Assembly (NCBI RefSeq): GCF_018069805.1
Contig: NZ_JAGPYN010000017.1
Location: 1-64,000, forward strand
Length of the DNA stretch: 64,000 bases
Reading direction: 5' to 3'
DNA from: Pseudoalteromonas ostreae
Lineage (GTDB): Bacteria; Pseudomonadota; Gammaproteobacteria; Enterobacterales; Alteromonadaceae
The notes below the pieces were generated by a model, which saw nothing but the letters and a program-made list of their open reading frames with translations, was not told where the DNA came from and ran no database searches. This document shows positions 47,613 through 57,838 of this stretch, piece by piece (within the stretch, counting starts at the first letter, position 1; each line of letters starts with the position of its first letter). The position numbers were made by a program, and so were the translations under genes.

Positions 47613-48359
47613 TTATTTTGCATCTAAGTCGGTATTGAGATTATTCATAATTTGGTTGAACTCATCATTTTTTATTAAAACGTCCAAAGCTCTTAGCAGC
47701 TTTTGATATAGGTGTTTTGAAAGCGATTTATTACATGCTAAAGAACGTATCATGGTAAAAAAAACTAGCTCTAATTGAATGTTTTCTTTCATGTTTAGCC
47801 CATTATCAGTGCTAGAAAAACTAATATCTGCAGCTGTGAAATTGACGCGATTTTTAGCAAGCATACCCAACCCCATTTCAAGCTTTGGAGTTAAATATAT
47901 ATTGTGTCCCATCGAGCTTAAGTATTCCGAGATCCCACTACCTATGTAACTGGCTATACGATACCCCTTAGCATCTTCAAGTGTTTGTATATTGTAATTT
48001 TTATTTTTATTACTGTACAAGCCATATCTACTGATGCTAATCGGGCTGATCCAAATGAAGTCAGTTTCGCGCTGCTGAGATCTTTCAATAGGAAATGTAC
48101 ATGTCAGTGGTGAAGATAAGACCGTTTTCATTGCTCGTCCAGGGGGAAAGACGACTACTTTATAGTTAATTTCAGCTATCTCAAATAAACGCCTAATTAG
48201 ATTGACCGCGTATCCATTTACTGAGTGATGACTGGATACATTAACTAATGGTGGAACCGGATAAGTTATTAATGTAATAGTCGTGAGGTCAGAGTTAGGG
48301 GTAGTAATTGTTGTAGCTATAATATGACTTGTGAGAATGAGTGCGCTGATAATATTCAT
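47613..48359 (-). CDS. Solute-binding protein family 3 (amino-acid-type), orphan
   Basis: A 248-residue exported protein. The ATG at 48359 overlaps the stop of the upstream gene (ATGA), and its signal peptide starts [17 protein letters not shown]; an in-frame ATG 30 bases upstream has no such fit. The mature part shows ITYPVPPLVNVSSHHSVNGYAVNLIRRLFEIAE, FPIERSQQRETDFIWISPI and YIGSGISEYLSSMG, as in SBP_bac_3 periplasmic proteins. No ABC permease or ATPase is adjacent. It is the last gene behind the chemoreceptor, so probably a ligand-binding partner for taxis or a sensor. Confidence 0.8.
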   Translation of the reverse strand: MNIISALILTSHIIATTITTPNSDLTTITLITYPVPPLVNVSSHHSVNGYAVNLIRRLFEIAEINYKVVVFPPGRAMKTVLSSPLTCTFPIERSQQRETDFIWISPISISRYGLYSNKNKNYNIQTLEDAKGYRIASYIGSGISEYLSSMGHNIYLTPKLEMGLGMLAKNRVNFTAADISFSSTDNGLNMKENIQLELVFFTMIRSLACNKSLSKHLYQKLLRALDVLIKNDEFNQIMNNLNTDLDAK

Positions 48360-50062
48360 TTTATGTATTGCTCGGGTAATTTTGGCCAAGGTGCACTATC
48401 TGTTTTTAACCACAGTTCGGCTTTTTGGATATTATTTAGTTTCGGGGGGCATTCCATATTTGGGTATTTTTCGGCAATTTGTATAAGTCGTTCATCAATT
48501 TCATGAGCTAAATTATTCATGGCTTCAGTGGGGGTAACTAAGTTATTCAGAGCAGGGATAATATGTTGCCACCATGCACTAGCAAGATAGGCATATTCTG
48601 GTACATTTGTGCCAGTTGGTGTCCACAAGTCACTAATTTTACTGCGATAAAATTCAACTAAACCACCAAATCGAGGTGCGTTTTCTGTAACAAAATCGCT
48701 CTGAATATCTGTCTGTCTAATAAAACTGCCGCTAACTAAGAATTTTTCCGTAGTGACAGATTTAGATACGGTGAATTGAGCAAAAAGCCATGCAGAAATA
48801 AGCTTTTCTTCAGGGGTGTTTTTTAAGAACGTCCAAGCCCCGATGTCTTGATAACCATTTTTCATCCCTGCTTTCCAATATGAGCTTACAGGAGATGGTG
48901 CGAGTCTCCATAAAGGTTCACCGTCGGGAGAAGTTAATTTGCTTCTCGACATTAGCTCAGGAACAAAAGCCGTATAGAAAAATATTTGTTGTGCAACATC
49001 TCCTTGACCTAAAGTGATGGCAGTGTGTTTAAAACTATTTTTTATTGTGTTTGGGTTAGCATATAGTTTTAGCCAAGATAAATACTTTTTTAGTGAGTAA
49101 ATTGCGGCAGGTGAGTTCAAAGCACCGCCGCGCTCAACTGAAGCGCCGACAGGCTGGCAACCTTCGACTCTTATTCCCCAGTCATCTACCGGTTGGCCAT
49201 TAGGTAACCCAATATCTGATGCCCCCGCCATACTCAGCCATCCATCGGAGATCCGCCAACCAACTGAGGGGTCTGCTCCACCGTAATCAGAGTGTCCCCA
49301 CACTTTGATGCTATCAATATATTTAATATCGTTAGTAAAAAAATTTGCAATGTCCTCATAGCTTTGCCAATCTTTTGCTACACCTAGCGGATAACCATAT
49401 TTAGCAATAAACTTTTCTTTAAATTCGGCTCTGGTAAACCAGTCATGTCGATACCAATATAGAGATGCAAATTGTTGACTTGGAAGCTGATAGAGCACCC
49501 CACTAGGTGACGTTGTGTATTTTGTACCAATGAAGTCAGCTAAATCTAAGGTTGGAAGGGTATACTGTTTCCACTGGTTAGATATGTAGTCTGAAATTGG
49601 AACTGTGACACCTCTACGGTAGTGAGTACCAAGAAAGTCCGCATCGTTTACGTATGCATCATAAATATGAAGACCCATATCCATTTGTACTTGAAGCTTT
49701 TTTACTAAATCGTCTTCTTCGGTGATCTCAAAGTTAACCCTAATTCCAGTTAGCTCATAAAATAATTTTGTAAGAATATCCGCTTCGTATCTATGTACGG
49801 CTAGATCTTCAGCTACGACACGGATGGACGTGCCTCGCAATGATTTAGATGCTGCAACAAACCATGCTAACTCTTCATACTGTTGATTTTTGTCTAAAGA
49901 AGTATGTGGTAACTGTCGCTGCACTGATTCAATTAGTGCAGCGTTGTGTTGGGATAGAACTTGCGTATTGTTTGCAAGAGCATGCTCAAGTGCTGCTGCA
50001 TTGAGGGTGAATACAGTCGTCAGAGGTGCCATCGCTCTTAAACACCTCCAGATTATTCTCAT
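48356..50062 (-). CDS. GlpV-like extracellular solute-binding protein, orphan
   Basis: A 568-residue protein that closely resembles, from memory, GlpV, the binding protein of the glycerol ABC transporter. Shared blocks include [72 protein letters not shown] and [21 protein letters not shown]. The N-terminus (about 1-25) is a weak signal peptide with arginines at 2, 6 and 9. The start overlaps the end of the chemoreceptor gene by ATGA. No glycerol permease or ATPase genes follow, so it may present glycerol or another polyol to the receptor. The family call is strong, the role inferred. Confidence 0.82.
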   Translation of the reverse strand: MRIIWRCLRAMAPLTTVFTLNAAALEHALANNTQVLSQHNAALIESVQRQLPHTSLDKNQQYEELAWFVAASKSLRGTSIRVVAEDLAVHRYEADILTKLFYELTGIRVNFEITEEDDLVKKLQVQMDMGLHIYDAYVNDADFLGTHYRRGVTVPISDYISNQWKQYTLPTLDLADFIGTKYTTSPSGVLYQLPSQQFASLYWYRHDWFTRAEFKEKFIAKYGYPLGVAKDWQSYEDIANFFTNDIKYIDSIKVWGHSDYGGADPSVGWRISDGWLSMAGASDIGLPNGQPVDDWGIRVEGCQPVGASVERGGALNSPAAIYSLKKYLSWLKLYANPNTIKNSFKHTAITLGQGDVAQQIFFYTAFVPELMSRSKLTSPDGEPLWRLAPSPVSSYWKAGMKNGYQDIGAWTFLKNTPEEKLISAWLFAQFTVSKSVTTEKFLVSGSFIRQTDIQSDFVTENAPRFGGLVEFYRSKISDLWTPTGTNVPEYAYLASAWWQHIIPALNNLVTPTEAMNNLAHEIDERLIQIAEKYPNMECPPKLNNIQKAELWLKTDSAPWPKLPEQYIK

Positions 50063-52047
50063 TTGACTTTGAACCCTTTAATAATATGCACTAATTGTGT
50101 GTTTGTATCAGTCAAACATTGCATAGAGTGTGAATTAGTACCGTCTTGCTCAACAAGTGTGTTCACGATTTCTCTGATATTGACCATGCTGCTATCAATC
50201 TGCTTGGAGACGGCACTTTGCTCCTCTGCTGCTGTTGCTATTTGAAAGCTAAGTTCATGTATGTGGTTAATTGCTTCAGCAACATCATCCAAGCCTTGAT
50301 TAACGGATGAAGTATGCTTGGCAGTTATATCTGTACAGCTTCTGGTTTTTTCAATAGAGCTGACCACCGAGGCTACTCCACCATTTAATTGACTAAGTTT
50401 CGTATTAATTTCCTCTGTGCTTTCTTGTGTTCGAGCTGCAAGGGCTCTGACTTCATCGGCTACAACAGCAAAACCTCTCCCTTGTTCACCAGCACGAGCC
50501 GATTCTATTGCTGCGTTTAAAGCCAGTAAATTCGTTTGCTCGGCAATGCTTGATATGCCATCTAGGATCGGGGTAATGTCTTGCACATGTTGGCTCATTT
50601 GCGTTACTTCCTTTGTCGCTAACTCCACAGTTTGAAATAACTCATCAACCGAGACGGATGCCTTGCGGACTAAACCTTTAGAGCTCAATGCTTGTTCTTT
50701 AACTTTTTCTATAAATTCGGCTGTGCTGTTTGAATTGTTCGCCACTTCGTCTGAAGTTGCACTCATTTCGGTGATTGCAGTCACTATTTGGTCCGTTTCC
50801 TCAGCATGAGAAAGTAATGTTTGTTTACTGTATTCGGATCCTGAATACAATTGGTTCAATGATTGGGTAATAGCATCGCTTGATGCTGAAATATTAGCAA
50901 CCATGGATTGAAGGTACTCAATAAAGCGGTTAACTGAGATGGATATCTCATCAATCTCATCACCTCTGCCAATATTTAAACGCCGAGTTAGATCTGCCTC
51001 CCCTGCAGAAAGCTCGTCAATGCTTTGTTTTAGTCTAGCTAACCTGTCAAGTAGTTTCCAAGCGCCGATGGCGACAATAAAAAATAATAAAAGCAATAGA
51101 GGGATCTGAATTGAGAGCAATATTCTCATTAATGCTGACGTTTGTTGTCTCAAGGCACTACTAGGGATGTTTACAGCCACAAGCCATGGTGTACCAGAAA
51201 CTTCCATAATAAGTATGGTCAGTTCCTCATCATTAATACCGTTATATTCATTTATTAATGAAGTAACCGATGACAACTGAGTTTTTACGAGTTGGCTAGC
51301 AAAGCTAGAGGAGTCTTGAAATTCTTGAATATTATGAAGTAGAATTGATCCGTCGATAGCACTAGAATTACTGACAATCGTACCATCGCGTTCTAAAATC
51401 ATGACTTGTGCATTTAATTTTTTTTCACTATTTTCCGCAAGAATGTTAAAGAAACCGAGTGTGATATCTATTGTCGCTACGCCATAAAGATCCATGCTAT
51501 TATAAATACCCATAGCGCAATTAGTTCTTGCTTCTATGCTCGCATCATCACGATACGCTTTAGCCCATGCGCACTCACCTTTTGGTGCATTGCTACCATT
51601 GTTGTACCAAACTTGTTCGAAGTAGTTAGGAGCTTCAGTAGAATTCCAATAAGTGTTTTTACTCATTTTATCTTGGTCATCTCTGTGAAAAAAAGTGCTG
51701 AATTTAATTTTTCCTTTTTCTCGTTTATTGGGCAAAGGCCATATTCCGCCGCCGAACACTTTCTTCTCGCCGTATTGATCTAAAAGATGTGGAAGTAATT
51801 TATCAATTTCAGAGCTTTGCAGAGTAGGGGTTAACTGAGTGATTGCTCTTTGCTGGGCTTTAACTTGATCTAACTCACGAAGTATATAATTACTGATCTG
51901 TGATATTTCATTTTCGACCAATTTAGACTCAATTTTAATAAGCTTTGGCGTAACAAGTTTGTTAAGTATGGTCATAGTTAGCACTATCAATACTATGAAA
52001 AATAAAAGCATAGATAAACTAAGAATAGATTTTATTTTTACTATCAT
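50059..52047 (-). CDS. Methyl-accepting chemotaxis protein, dCache-type sensor
   Basis: A 662-residue receptor. Transmembrane segments at about 11-31 and 317-337 enclose a ~285-residue periplasmic domain that looks like dCache ([35 protein letters not shown]). A HAMP domain follows ([22 protein letters not shown]), then the signalling hairpin with [38 protein letters not shown]. First gene of the unit; its end overlaps the GlpV-like gene by 4 bases. No CheB/CheR-binding pentapeptide is seen at the C-terminus. Confidence 0.92.
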   Translation of the reverse strand: MIVKIKSILSLSMLLFFIVLIVLTMTILNKLVTPKLIKIESKLVENEISQISNYILRELDQVKAQQRAITQLTPTLQSSEIDKLLPHLLDQYGEKKVFGGGIWPLPNKREKGKIKFSTFFHRDDQDKMSKNTYWNSTEAPNYFEQVWYNNGSNAPKGECAWAKAYRDDASIEARTNCAMGIYNSMDLYGVATIDITLGFFNILAENSEKKLNAQVMILERDGTIVSNSSAIDGSILLHNIQEFQDSSSFASQLVKTQLSSVTSLINEYNGINDEELTILIMEVSGTPWLVAVNIPSSALRQQTSALMRILLSIQIPLLLLLFFIVAIGAWKLLDRLARLKQSIDELSAGEADLTRRLNIGRGDEIDEISISVNRFIEYLQSMVANISASSDAITQSLNQLYSGSEYSKQTLLSHAEETDQIVTAITEMSATSDEVANNSNSTAEFIEKVKEQALSSKGLVRKASVSVDELFQTVELATKEVTQMSQHVQDITPILDGISSIAEQTNLLALNAAIESARAGEQGRGFAVVADEVRALAARTQESTEEINTKLSQLNGGVASVVSSIEKTRSCTDITAKHTSSVNQGLDDVAEAINHIHELSFQIATAAEEQSAVSKQIDSSMVNIREIVNTLVEQDGTNSHSMQCLTDTNTQLVHIIKGFKVK

Positions 52048-52358
52048 TTAACGCTCTCCAAATGCCCCGATACTTACAAAGCATTGTATATTTACAATAT
52101 ATTTCCAAGTGTAGCGGATTTTCTCTAAGGTGCAATTAAGGGAGGGGGCATTTCTGTGAGTTTTAGGTATTGTTTGCTTTATTATATATCTGCTAACAGT
52201 ACTAGTAGACACAAGCTATAACTATTAAATTAAGGTTAGTGCTTATTTTCAGTGGTTGCAGTCATATCTTAGCCGGTAATTTAAATAAAGTTGTATGCTA
52301 TTAACTACTAAGCATATCACTAAGGAGTACTCATTGTGCTCCTTAGTGATATTTAACC
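52048..52358. other. 311-base gap with a 14 bp perfect hairpin
   Basis: No gene is seen. The useful element is a perfect inverted repeat: ATATCACTAAGGAG (52314-52327) and CTCCTTAGTGATAT (52339-52352) around an 11-base loop, ending 6 bases past the stop of the minus-strand RND gene. It is the likely terminator of the efflux operon, though no long T-tract follows. The rest should hold the chemoreceptor promoter, which I cannot place. Confidence 0.65.
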
Positions 52359-55300
52359 TTAGGTATCTTGCCTTTTAGGCACTTCAATTTTAAATAGTAC
52401 CGTATAAAGCACTGGCACTACGATTAAGGTCAGCACGGTTGCAAAGCCTAATCCAAACATAATTGTTACCGCCATAGACTGGAAGAACACATCAAATAAT
52501 AATGGGATCATGCCTAAAATAGTGGTTATGGCTGCCATGGCAACAGGGCGTACACGGCTGACACCTGAATCAAATACCGCTTGGTAGGGGGCTTTCCCTT
52601 CACTAAGTTCTAGGTTTATTTGATCTACTAACACAATTCCATTCTTAATAAGCATACCGCTTAAACTGAGTAAGCCTAGCAGTGCCATAAAGCTAAAAGC
52701 TGCATTCATTAATAACAAGCCAGCACTGACACCAATTATGGCAAGAGGTACGGTTGCCCAAATCACTAATGGCTTTTTAACTGAGTTAAATAACAACACA
52801 GTGACAGCAAACATCGCTAAATAGCCCAGTGGTAAAGAGCCAAAAATAGCTTTTTGCGCTTTAGTGGAAGATTCAAACTCGCCGCCCCATTGCAATTCAT
52901 AACCGTGGGGAAGCTCAATCGCTTCAACGCCAGCTCTTACTCTAGCAAATAGCTTTGCGGGTGTTTCATCGCCAATGACATCATGATCGGCCATCACTGT
53001 GATGGTACGCTTGCGGTCACGACGCATTATTAGGCTGTCTTCCCATTCAACAACAAAGTCATCAACCACTTGAGTAACGGGCACAAATACACCTAATACA
53101 GGGCTGTAGATTTGTAAGTCACGCAGGCTTTCAACATTTAAGCGTTCTTCAGCAGGGGAGCGGGCTATGATCGGTAATTGTTGAGTGCCATCTTTATAAA
53201 CCCCCACTTTTTTACCCGATAAACTGGTTAACAACAGTTGATCTAAGTCTGTCTTAGCAATGCCCAAGCGTCGTGCTTTTTGCTCATTCAATTGTGGTCG
53301 AATAAGTTTTGAGCGTTCACGCCAATCATCACGAACATTATACGCTCCCGCATCTTGGCTAAAGAGTTGTTTGGCTTGTTTTGCTAATTGTCGTAGCACC
53401 ACTGGATCCGCTCCCGAAAAACGGGCTTCTATCTTTGCATCAGTAGATGGGCCAATTTCCATGCGTTTAATTTTAAGTTTGGCATCAAAAACATGGCTGT
53501 GCTCATAGTCTCTTACTTTGGCAATCATGGTTGCAACGGCTTCACGGTCTTTAACCCGAATGATCAATTGGCCGTAGGCGGGGTATGATTTTTCGGGCGC
53601 GTAGGTCAACATAAAGCGCGGTGCGCCTTGGCCGATTGTTGATGTTACTTCTTCGACCAGTTCATCTTTTTGTAAAAAGGCCTCGAGTTTGGCAACGCCA
53701 TCTAATGTCGCGTGAATATCAGCGCCTTGCGTATGCCAATAATCTACGTAAAACATCGGGGTGTTAGAGGCTGGAAAAAAGGCTTGCTTAATAAACTTGA
53801 AACCAAACACGGAACTGACAAGTAGTACCACCATCAGCAATAAAGTGGTTTTACGAAAACGCATTGCGGTGCTTAATAGGCTTTTATAGCAGTTAAATAT
53901 GATGCCTTGGTATGGATCTTCAGCGTGACTTTGCTCTTTTAACTCAGATTCTTTAAACATTAAATCAGCAAAGAATGGGGTTAGCGTAATAGCAGTGATC
54001 CAGCTCAGTAATAACGAGATAAATAGTACCCAAAATAAACTACCCGCAAACTCTCCACTGGCATCAGAGCTTAAACCAATAGGTGCAAATGCGGTTATCG
54101 CAATCACGGTTGCACCAAGTAAAGGCCATTTTGTTTGCTGTACAATATTTGTCGCAGCTTGGACTTTTGTTTGCCCTCGTTTCAGGTTTATTAGTATACC
54201 TTCGGTGACCACGATAGCGTTATCAACCAGCATACCTAAGGCGATGATCAGCGCGCCTAACGAGATACGTTGTAAATCTATGGCAAATAGTTTCATGAAT
54301 ATGAAAGTACCGAGTACGGTAAGTAGTAAAATTGCGCCAATCAGTACACCACTTTTAAACCCCATAAATACGAGTAGTACAATGATCACAATCGCAACGG
54401 CTTCAAGCAAGCTAACAATAAAGCCACTGACTGATTTTTCTACTTCAACGGGTTGGTTATAAACTGTGTTTATTTCCATGCCATGAGGACGCTGGTATTC
54501 TAGTGATGCTAAATGCGTGTGGATGTTATCGCCAACATCGACCACATTAACGCCCGTGCTAAAAGAAATACCCACCATTAATGCTTGCTGCTGATTAAAG
54601 CGCATTACATTATTCGGCACTTCTGCGTATTCACGGTATACCGTTGCCACATCACCCAAGTAAATAAGCTCACTGGCACCTGGTTTTGAGATCAATAGGT
54701 TTTCAAGCTCTTTTACGTCTTTAAATTCGCCCGTTGGGTGTAGCCTGATTGATTCATCACCGACACGTACTTTACCTGCGTTCGATACCGTGTTTTGTGA
54801 TTGTAATAATTGATAAATTCTATTGGGTGCAATGCCTAGCTGGGCAAGTTTGCGGGTTGATATTTCTACCATTACTTGCGCTTGTTGTTCGCCGCTGACA
54901 GTCACTTTACTGACCCCCTCAACGAGCACCAGCTCACGTTTTAAGAAATCCACGTAATCTTTTAATTCATCGTATGAGTAGCCATCACCCGTTACCGCAT
55001 ACATTACTCCGTATACATCACCAAAGTCATCCAAGATAGTACTTGGGTAAACGCCGCTGGGCAGTGTTGCAGCATTATCGTTAATCTTACGGCGCAACTC
55101 ATCCCAAATTTGTCGTAAGTCTTGTTTACGATAGGTATTTTTCATTTCTACGGTGATTTGGGATTTACCAGGAGATGAAATACTGGTTACATAATCAACG
55201 TAGGGTAATTGTTGAATTGCATTTTCTATTGGGAAAGTAACTTCTTCTTCCACTTGCTGAGGTGACGCACCGGGGTACAAGGTGATCACCATGGCTTTTT

Positions 55301-55427
55301 TGAGTGTGAACTCTGGATCCTCTAGTTGTCCAAGGCCAAAATAAGACACCGCACCACCGATTAATAACAGCAGTGCAAACATCCAGCTAACCACTTTTTG
55401 TTTAATGGCAATTTCTGCAAAACTCAT
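52359..55427 (-). CDS. RND efflux transporter permease subunit
   Basis: A 1022-residue HAE1-type proton/drug antiporter subunit of the inner membrane. The start ATG at 55427 lies 2 bases after the adaptor stop and follows GAGG by 9 bases; an in-frame upstream start at 55454 would overlap the adaptor. It has the N-terminal AEIAIKQKVVSWMFALLLLIGG helix, PGASPQQVEEEVTFPIEN and the membrane block LVDNAIVVTEGI in TM4. The usual Asp-Asp of AcrB is Asp-Asn here, as in the TriC/MexK-like branch. It pairs with the adaptor gene. No outer-membrane channel gene lies in the window. Confidence 0.93.
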   Translation of the reverse strand: MSFAEIAIKQKVVSWMFALLLLIGGAVSYFGLGQLEDPEFTLKKAMVITLYPGASPQQVEEEVTFPIENAIQQLPYVDYVTSISSPGKSQITVEMKNTYRKQDLRQIWDELRRKINDNAATLPSGVYPSTILDDFGDVYGVMYAVTGDGYSYDELKDYVDFLKRELVLVEGVSKVTVSGEQQAQVMVEISTRKLAQLGIAPNRIYQLLQSQNTVSNAGKVRVGDESIRLHPTGEFKDVKELENLLISKPGASELIYLGDVATVYREYAEVPNNVMRFNQQQALMVGISFSTGVNVVDVGDNIHTHLASLEYQRPHGMEINTVYNQPVEVEKSVSGFIVSLLEAVAIVIIVLLVFMGFKSGVLIGAILLLTVLGTFIFMKLFAIDLQRISLGALIIALGMLVDNAIVVTEGILINLKRGQTKVQAATNIVQQTKWPLLGATVIAITAFAPIGLSSDASGEFAGSLFWVLFISLLLSWITAITLTPFFADLMFKESELKEQSHAEDPYQGIIFNCYKSLLSTAMRFRKTTLLLMVVLLVSSVFGFKFIKQAFFPASNTPMFYVDYWHTQGADIHATLDGVAKLEAFLQKDELVEEVTSTIGQGAPRFMLTYAPEKSYPAYGQLIIRVKDREAVATMIAKVRDYEHSHVFDAKLKIKRMEIGPSTDAKIEARFSGADPVVLRQLAKQAKQLFSQDAGAYNVRDDWRERSKLIRPQLNEQKARRLGIAKTDLDQLLLTSLSGKKVGVYKDGTQQLPIIARSPAEERLNVESLRDLQIYSPVLGVFVPVTQVVDDFVVEWEDSLIMRRDRKRTITVMADHDVIGDETPAKLFARVRAGVEAIELPHGYELQWGGEFESSTKAQKAIFGSLPLGYLAMFAVTVLLFNSVKKPLVIWATVPLAIIGVSAGLLLMNAAFSFMALLGLLSLSGMLIKNGIVLVDQINLELSEGKAPYQAVFDSGVSRVRPVAMAAITTILGMIPLLFDVFFQSMAVTIMFGLGFATVLTLIVVPVLYTVLFKIEVPKRQDT

Positions 55428-55429
55428 TG

Positions 55430-56512
55430 TTATAAGCCTCGCTCTTTTTGCCATGGACGAACTTGCATACCTTCTTCTAAATAGTGAACCCCAGCGGCAA
55501 CTACAGTTTGCCCTTGCTTAATACCTGAGAGTACTTCAATGCCACTACGGTGCAATTGGCCTACAGCTACAGCTTGCTTATTTACTTTGCCCGTTTCTGG
55601 GTCATATACCCAAACATAACTGTTATTTGCAGATTCAGTTGGCTCAGAAAACACCGCTTCAACAGGCAATAAAACATAGCGTGATTGGGAATGGGTTATT
55701 TTGCTCAAATCAATATCGACACGTCCTGTCATACCTGCGAGTAAATTAAAATCCTTTGGGACAGGTAATGAAAAAACCACCTTGTAAGTCAGTGTGGCAG
55801 GATCTGCTTGTGTATCGAATTCTTTGATTGTTAATGTATAAGATTTATTGGGGAAACCGTCAAAAACAACACTTGGTTGATAGATAGCATCTTTATCTAT
55901 GCGAGCAATAAGTTTTTCGGGTACTTGGATAATAACATCCATTAAATCACGGGTTTCTAGGCGCAGTATATTTTGCTTGGCTTGAATGTTTTCATAGTTT
56001 TTAACAAATACTTTTGCCACGGTGCCACTAAAAGGTGCGCGCAATTCGCTGTTATCTAAGTTTGTTTTCGCTATTTTTAAGGCTGATTCTGCTACCTGTT
56101 TATTAGCGAGGGCTTGATCAAGCTCTGATTGACTAGTGATAGATTTATCAAATAGGGTCGCCACGCGCTCTAATTGCGATTGCGCTAATTCAAATCGCGC
56201 TTTACGCTCTTCATATTGCAGTTGAAAATCTTCAGGATCGAGCTTAGCGAGTAACTGATCTTTTTCAACGTGTTGACCTGACAGTGCAGGGAACTTTAAT
56301 AACTCACCATTGACCCGAAAGGCTAAGTAAGAGCCTTGATTTGCCACTACTTCGGCTGGAAAACTACGAATTGTCTCGTCGGAATTGCTATTTATGGCAA
56401 ATAATTTTACAGGGCGAACTGGTTGCTCGACCTCTGTATCAATATTTGCTTCCTTACAGGCGACTAAACTCAGCATTAATGTCGTTATGATTAAAACTGG
56501 CGACAGTTTCAT
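55430..56512 (-). CDS. RND efflux periplasmic adaptor, lipoprotein
   Basis: A 360-residue adaptor of the MFP family. The ATG at 56512 follows GGAG and gives a lipoprotein signal peptide with lipobox LVAC (MKLSPVLIITTLMLSLVACKEAN); longer in-frame starts lack this. Then come a lipoyl half (ALSGQHVEKDQLLAKLDPEDFQL), a helical hairpin (about 90-150), a second lipoyl half (LRAPFSGTVAKVFVKNYENI) and a beta-barrel. It would link the inner-membrane pump to an outer-membrane channel. Operon with the permease gene. Confidence 0.93.
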   Translation of the reverse strand: MKLSPVLIITTLMLSLVACKEANIDTEVEQPVRPVKLFAINSNSDETIRSFPAEVVANQGSYLAFRVNGELLKFPALSGQHVEKDQLLAKLDPEDFQLQYEERKARFELAQSQLERVATLFDKSITSQSELDQALANKQVAESALKIAKTNLDNSELRAPFSGTVAKVFVKNYENIQAKQNILRLETRDLMDVIIQVPEKLIARIDKDAIYQPSVVFDGFPNKSYTLTIKEFDTQADPATLTYKVVFSLPVPKDFNLLAGMTGRVDIDLSKITHSQSRYVLLPVEAVFSEPTESANNSYVWVYDPETGKVNKQAVAVGQLHRSGIEVLSGIKQGQTVVAAGVHYLEEGMQVRPWQKERGL

Positions 56513-56635
56513 GGTCTTCTCCGTGGTTATGAAAACATAAATTGAGTGCAGCATACGCCGCAAACATATAAAATAAAAATTATTAAATTTTAAAAAGATC
56601 ATAAATAAAATTTATGAAATTTGCGAGAGTACGCT

Positions 56636-57529
56636 ATGAATCTTGTTCAATTAAGGATGCTTGATGCCATTGTAAGTACCCAAAGCCTTTCAAAAGCGGC
56701 GAGTGTATTACATAAATCGCAACCTGCGTTGACGTTAGCAATCAAAAAATTAGAAGCAGAGCTTGGATTTGAATTGCTCGATCGTAACCAATATCGGTTA
56801 GCACTTACAGAAAAAGGTCGATTGTTTCATCGAGAAGCACAACTGTTGCTCAATGCGCAATCTCATTTAACGCAGCTAGCCAGTGAATTAGCGCTTGGTA
56901 ATGAAGCTAACTTTAAAATTTGTTACGAACAACTTTGTCATGCGTCACAGTATAACGATATTATTTGTGATGCTTTTACCCAGTACCAAAGTACAGAGTT
57001 TAGCGTAAGCAGTGGAAAACGCTTTGCTTCTTTGGAGCAAGTGAATAAGTCACAGGCTGATTTAGGTATTGGTCCGTGGTTTGATTTATTTCATGCCACA
57101 GGGGACTTAGAAAGTATGCCTATTGGAAAGCTCGATATTGGTCTGGTGTGTGCAAATAACTTAATGCCTAAGCAACTTAATTATCAACAGCTTCAGCATT
57201 ATCCTTGTTTAGCTATGTTTGAAAGCGAGATGAGTTTTGACTCCGAGCGGTTATCTTATTCAAAAGGCTCTGCGATAATGAAAATAGACGACATCGCTAC
57301 GTTAAAATCATTTTTAATTTCAGGCGCAGGTTGGGCGATGATAAGTTTAGCTCATTGCCAAACAGAGCTTGACTCAGGGCTATTACAACGTGTTGAAATA
57401 TTTGATAGAGAGCATACATTTAGTGCTCAAATTAGAGTGTTTAGGCAGTATTCAGTGCATCACGGGCCAGTTGCACGCGCAATCTGGCAGGGTTTTAAGC
57501 AAGCAAGCGAGCAGTTTTTAAATGGATGA
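56636..57529 (+). CDS. LysR family transcriptional regulator
   Basis: A 297-residue regulator from the ATG at 56636 (GAGAG at 6 bases; the in-frame TTG at 56621 is less likely). The N-terminal winged helix LRMLDAIVSTQSLSKAASVLHKSQPALTLAIKKLEAELGFELLDR is typical. The C-terminal effector domain is complete (GIGPWFDL, LDIGLVCANN, LISGAGWAMISL). It is divergent from the RND operon (123 bases between the two ATGs) and so probably controls it. Its end overlaps the alkyltransferase-like gene by 8 bases. Confidence 0.9.
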   Translation: MNLVQLRMLDAIVSTQSLSKAASVLHKSQPALTLAIKKLEAELGFELLDRNQYRLALTEKGRLFHREAQLLLNAQSHLTQLASELALGNEANFKICYEQLCHASQYNDIICDAFTQYQSTEFSVSSGKRFASLEQVNKSQADLGIGPWFDLFHATGDLESMPIGKLDIGLVCANNLMPKQLNYQQLQHYPCLAMFESEMSFDSERLSYSKGSAIMKIDDIATLKSFLISGAGWAMISLAHCQTELDSGLLQRVEIFDREHTFSAQIRVFRQYSVHHGPVARAIWQGFKQASEQFLNG

Positions 57530-57836
57530 CAGCCAAGCAAGCAAAGAAGATAAAATTTATACCGTAATGGCGAATATTCCCCTTGGCTGCGTTGCAAGTT
57601 ATGGACAAGTCGCTGCGATGGCTGGGCTTGCAAGTAATGCGCGTTTGGTGGGGCGATTGCTAAAATTAATGCCTAAAGATTCAGTTATTCCGTGGCATCG
57701 AGTGATCAATAGCCAAGGTAAAATATCGTTTCCTGAAGGGTCCCCTCAATACCTTAAGCAATATCAATTATTACAAAGCGAGGGGATCATCTTTAAAAAT
57801 GGCAAAGTGAATATGCGCATTTATCGTTGGCAGTAA
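57522..57836 (+). CDS. Alkyltransferase-like protein (ATL)
   Basis: A 104-residue protein with the fold of the DNA-binding domain of O6-alkylguanine methyltransferase: IPLGCVASYGQVAAMAGLASNARLVGRLL, then PWHRVINSQGKI. The PCHRV motif of active enzymes is PWHRV here, so the alkyl-acceptor cysteine is replaced by tryptophan. ATL proteins bind alkylated guanines and hand them to nucleotide excision repair. Its start overlaps the LysR gene end, so it is translationally coupled to the regulator. Complete and small, as usual for the family. Confidence 0.9.
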   Translation: MDDSQASKEDKIYTVMANIPLGCVASYGQVAAMAGLASNARLVGRLLKLMPKDSVIPWHRVINSQGKISFPEGSPQYLKQYQLLQSEGIIFKNGKVNMRIYRWQ

Positions 57837-57838
57837 CA

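Noticed and set aside
53995..54462. 155-codon frame antisense to the RND permease gene
   Set aside because: It lies wholly inside a clear RND gene and has no family-like sequence; it is a codon-bias shadow. The same holds for the other long antisense frames, such as 17450-17950 inside the AbgT gene.
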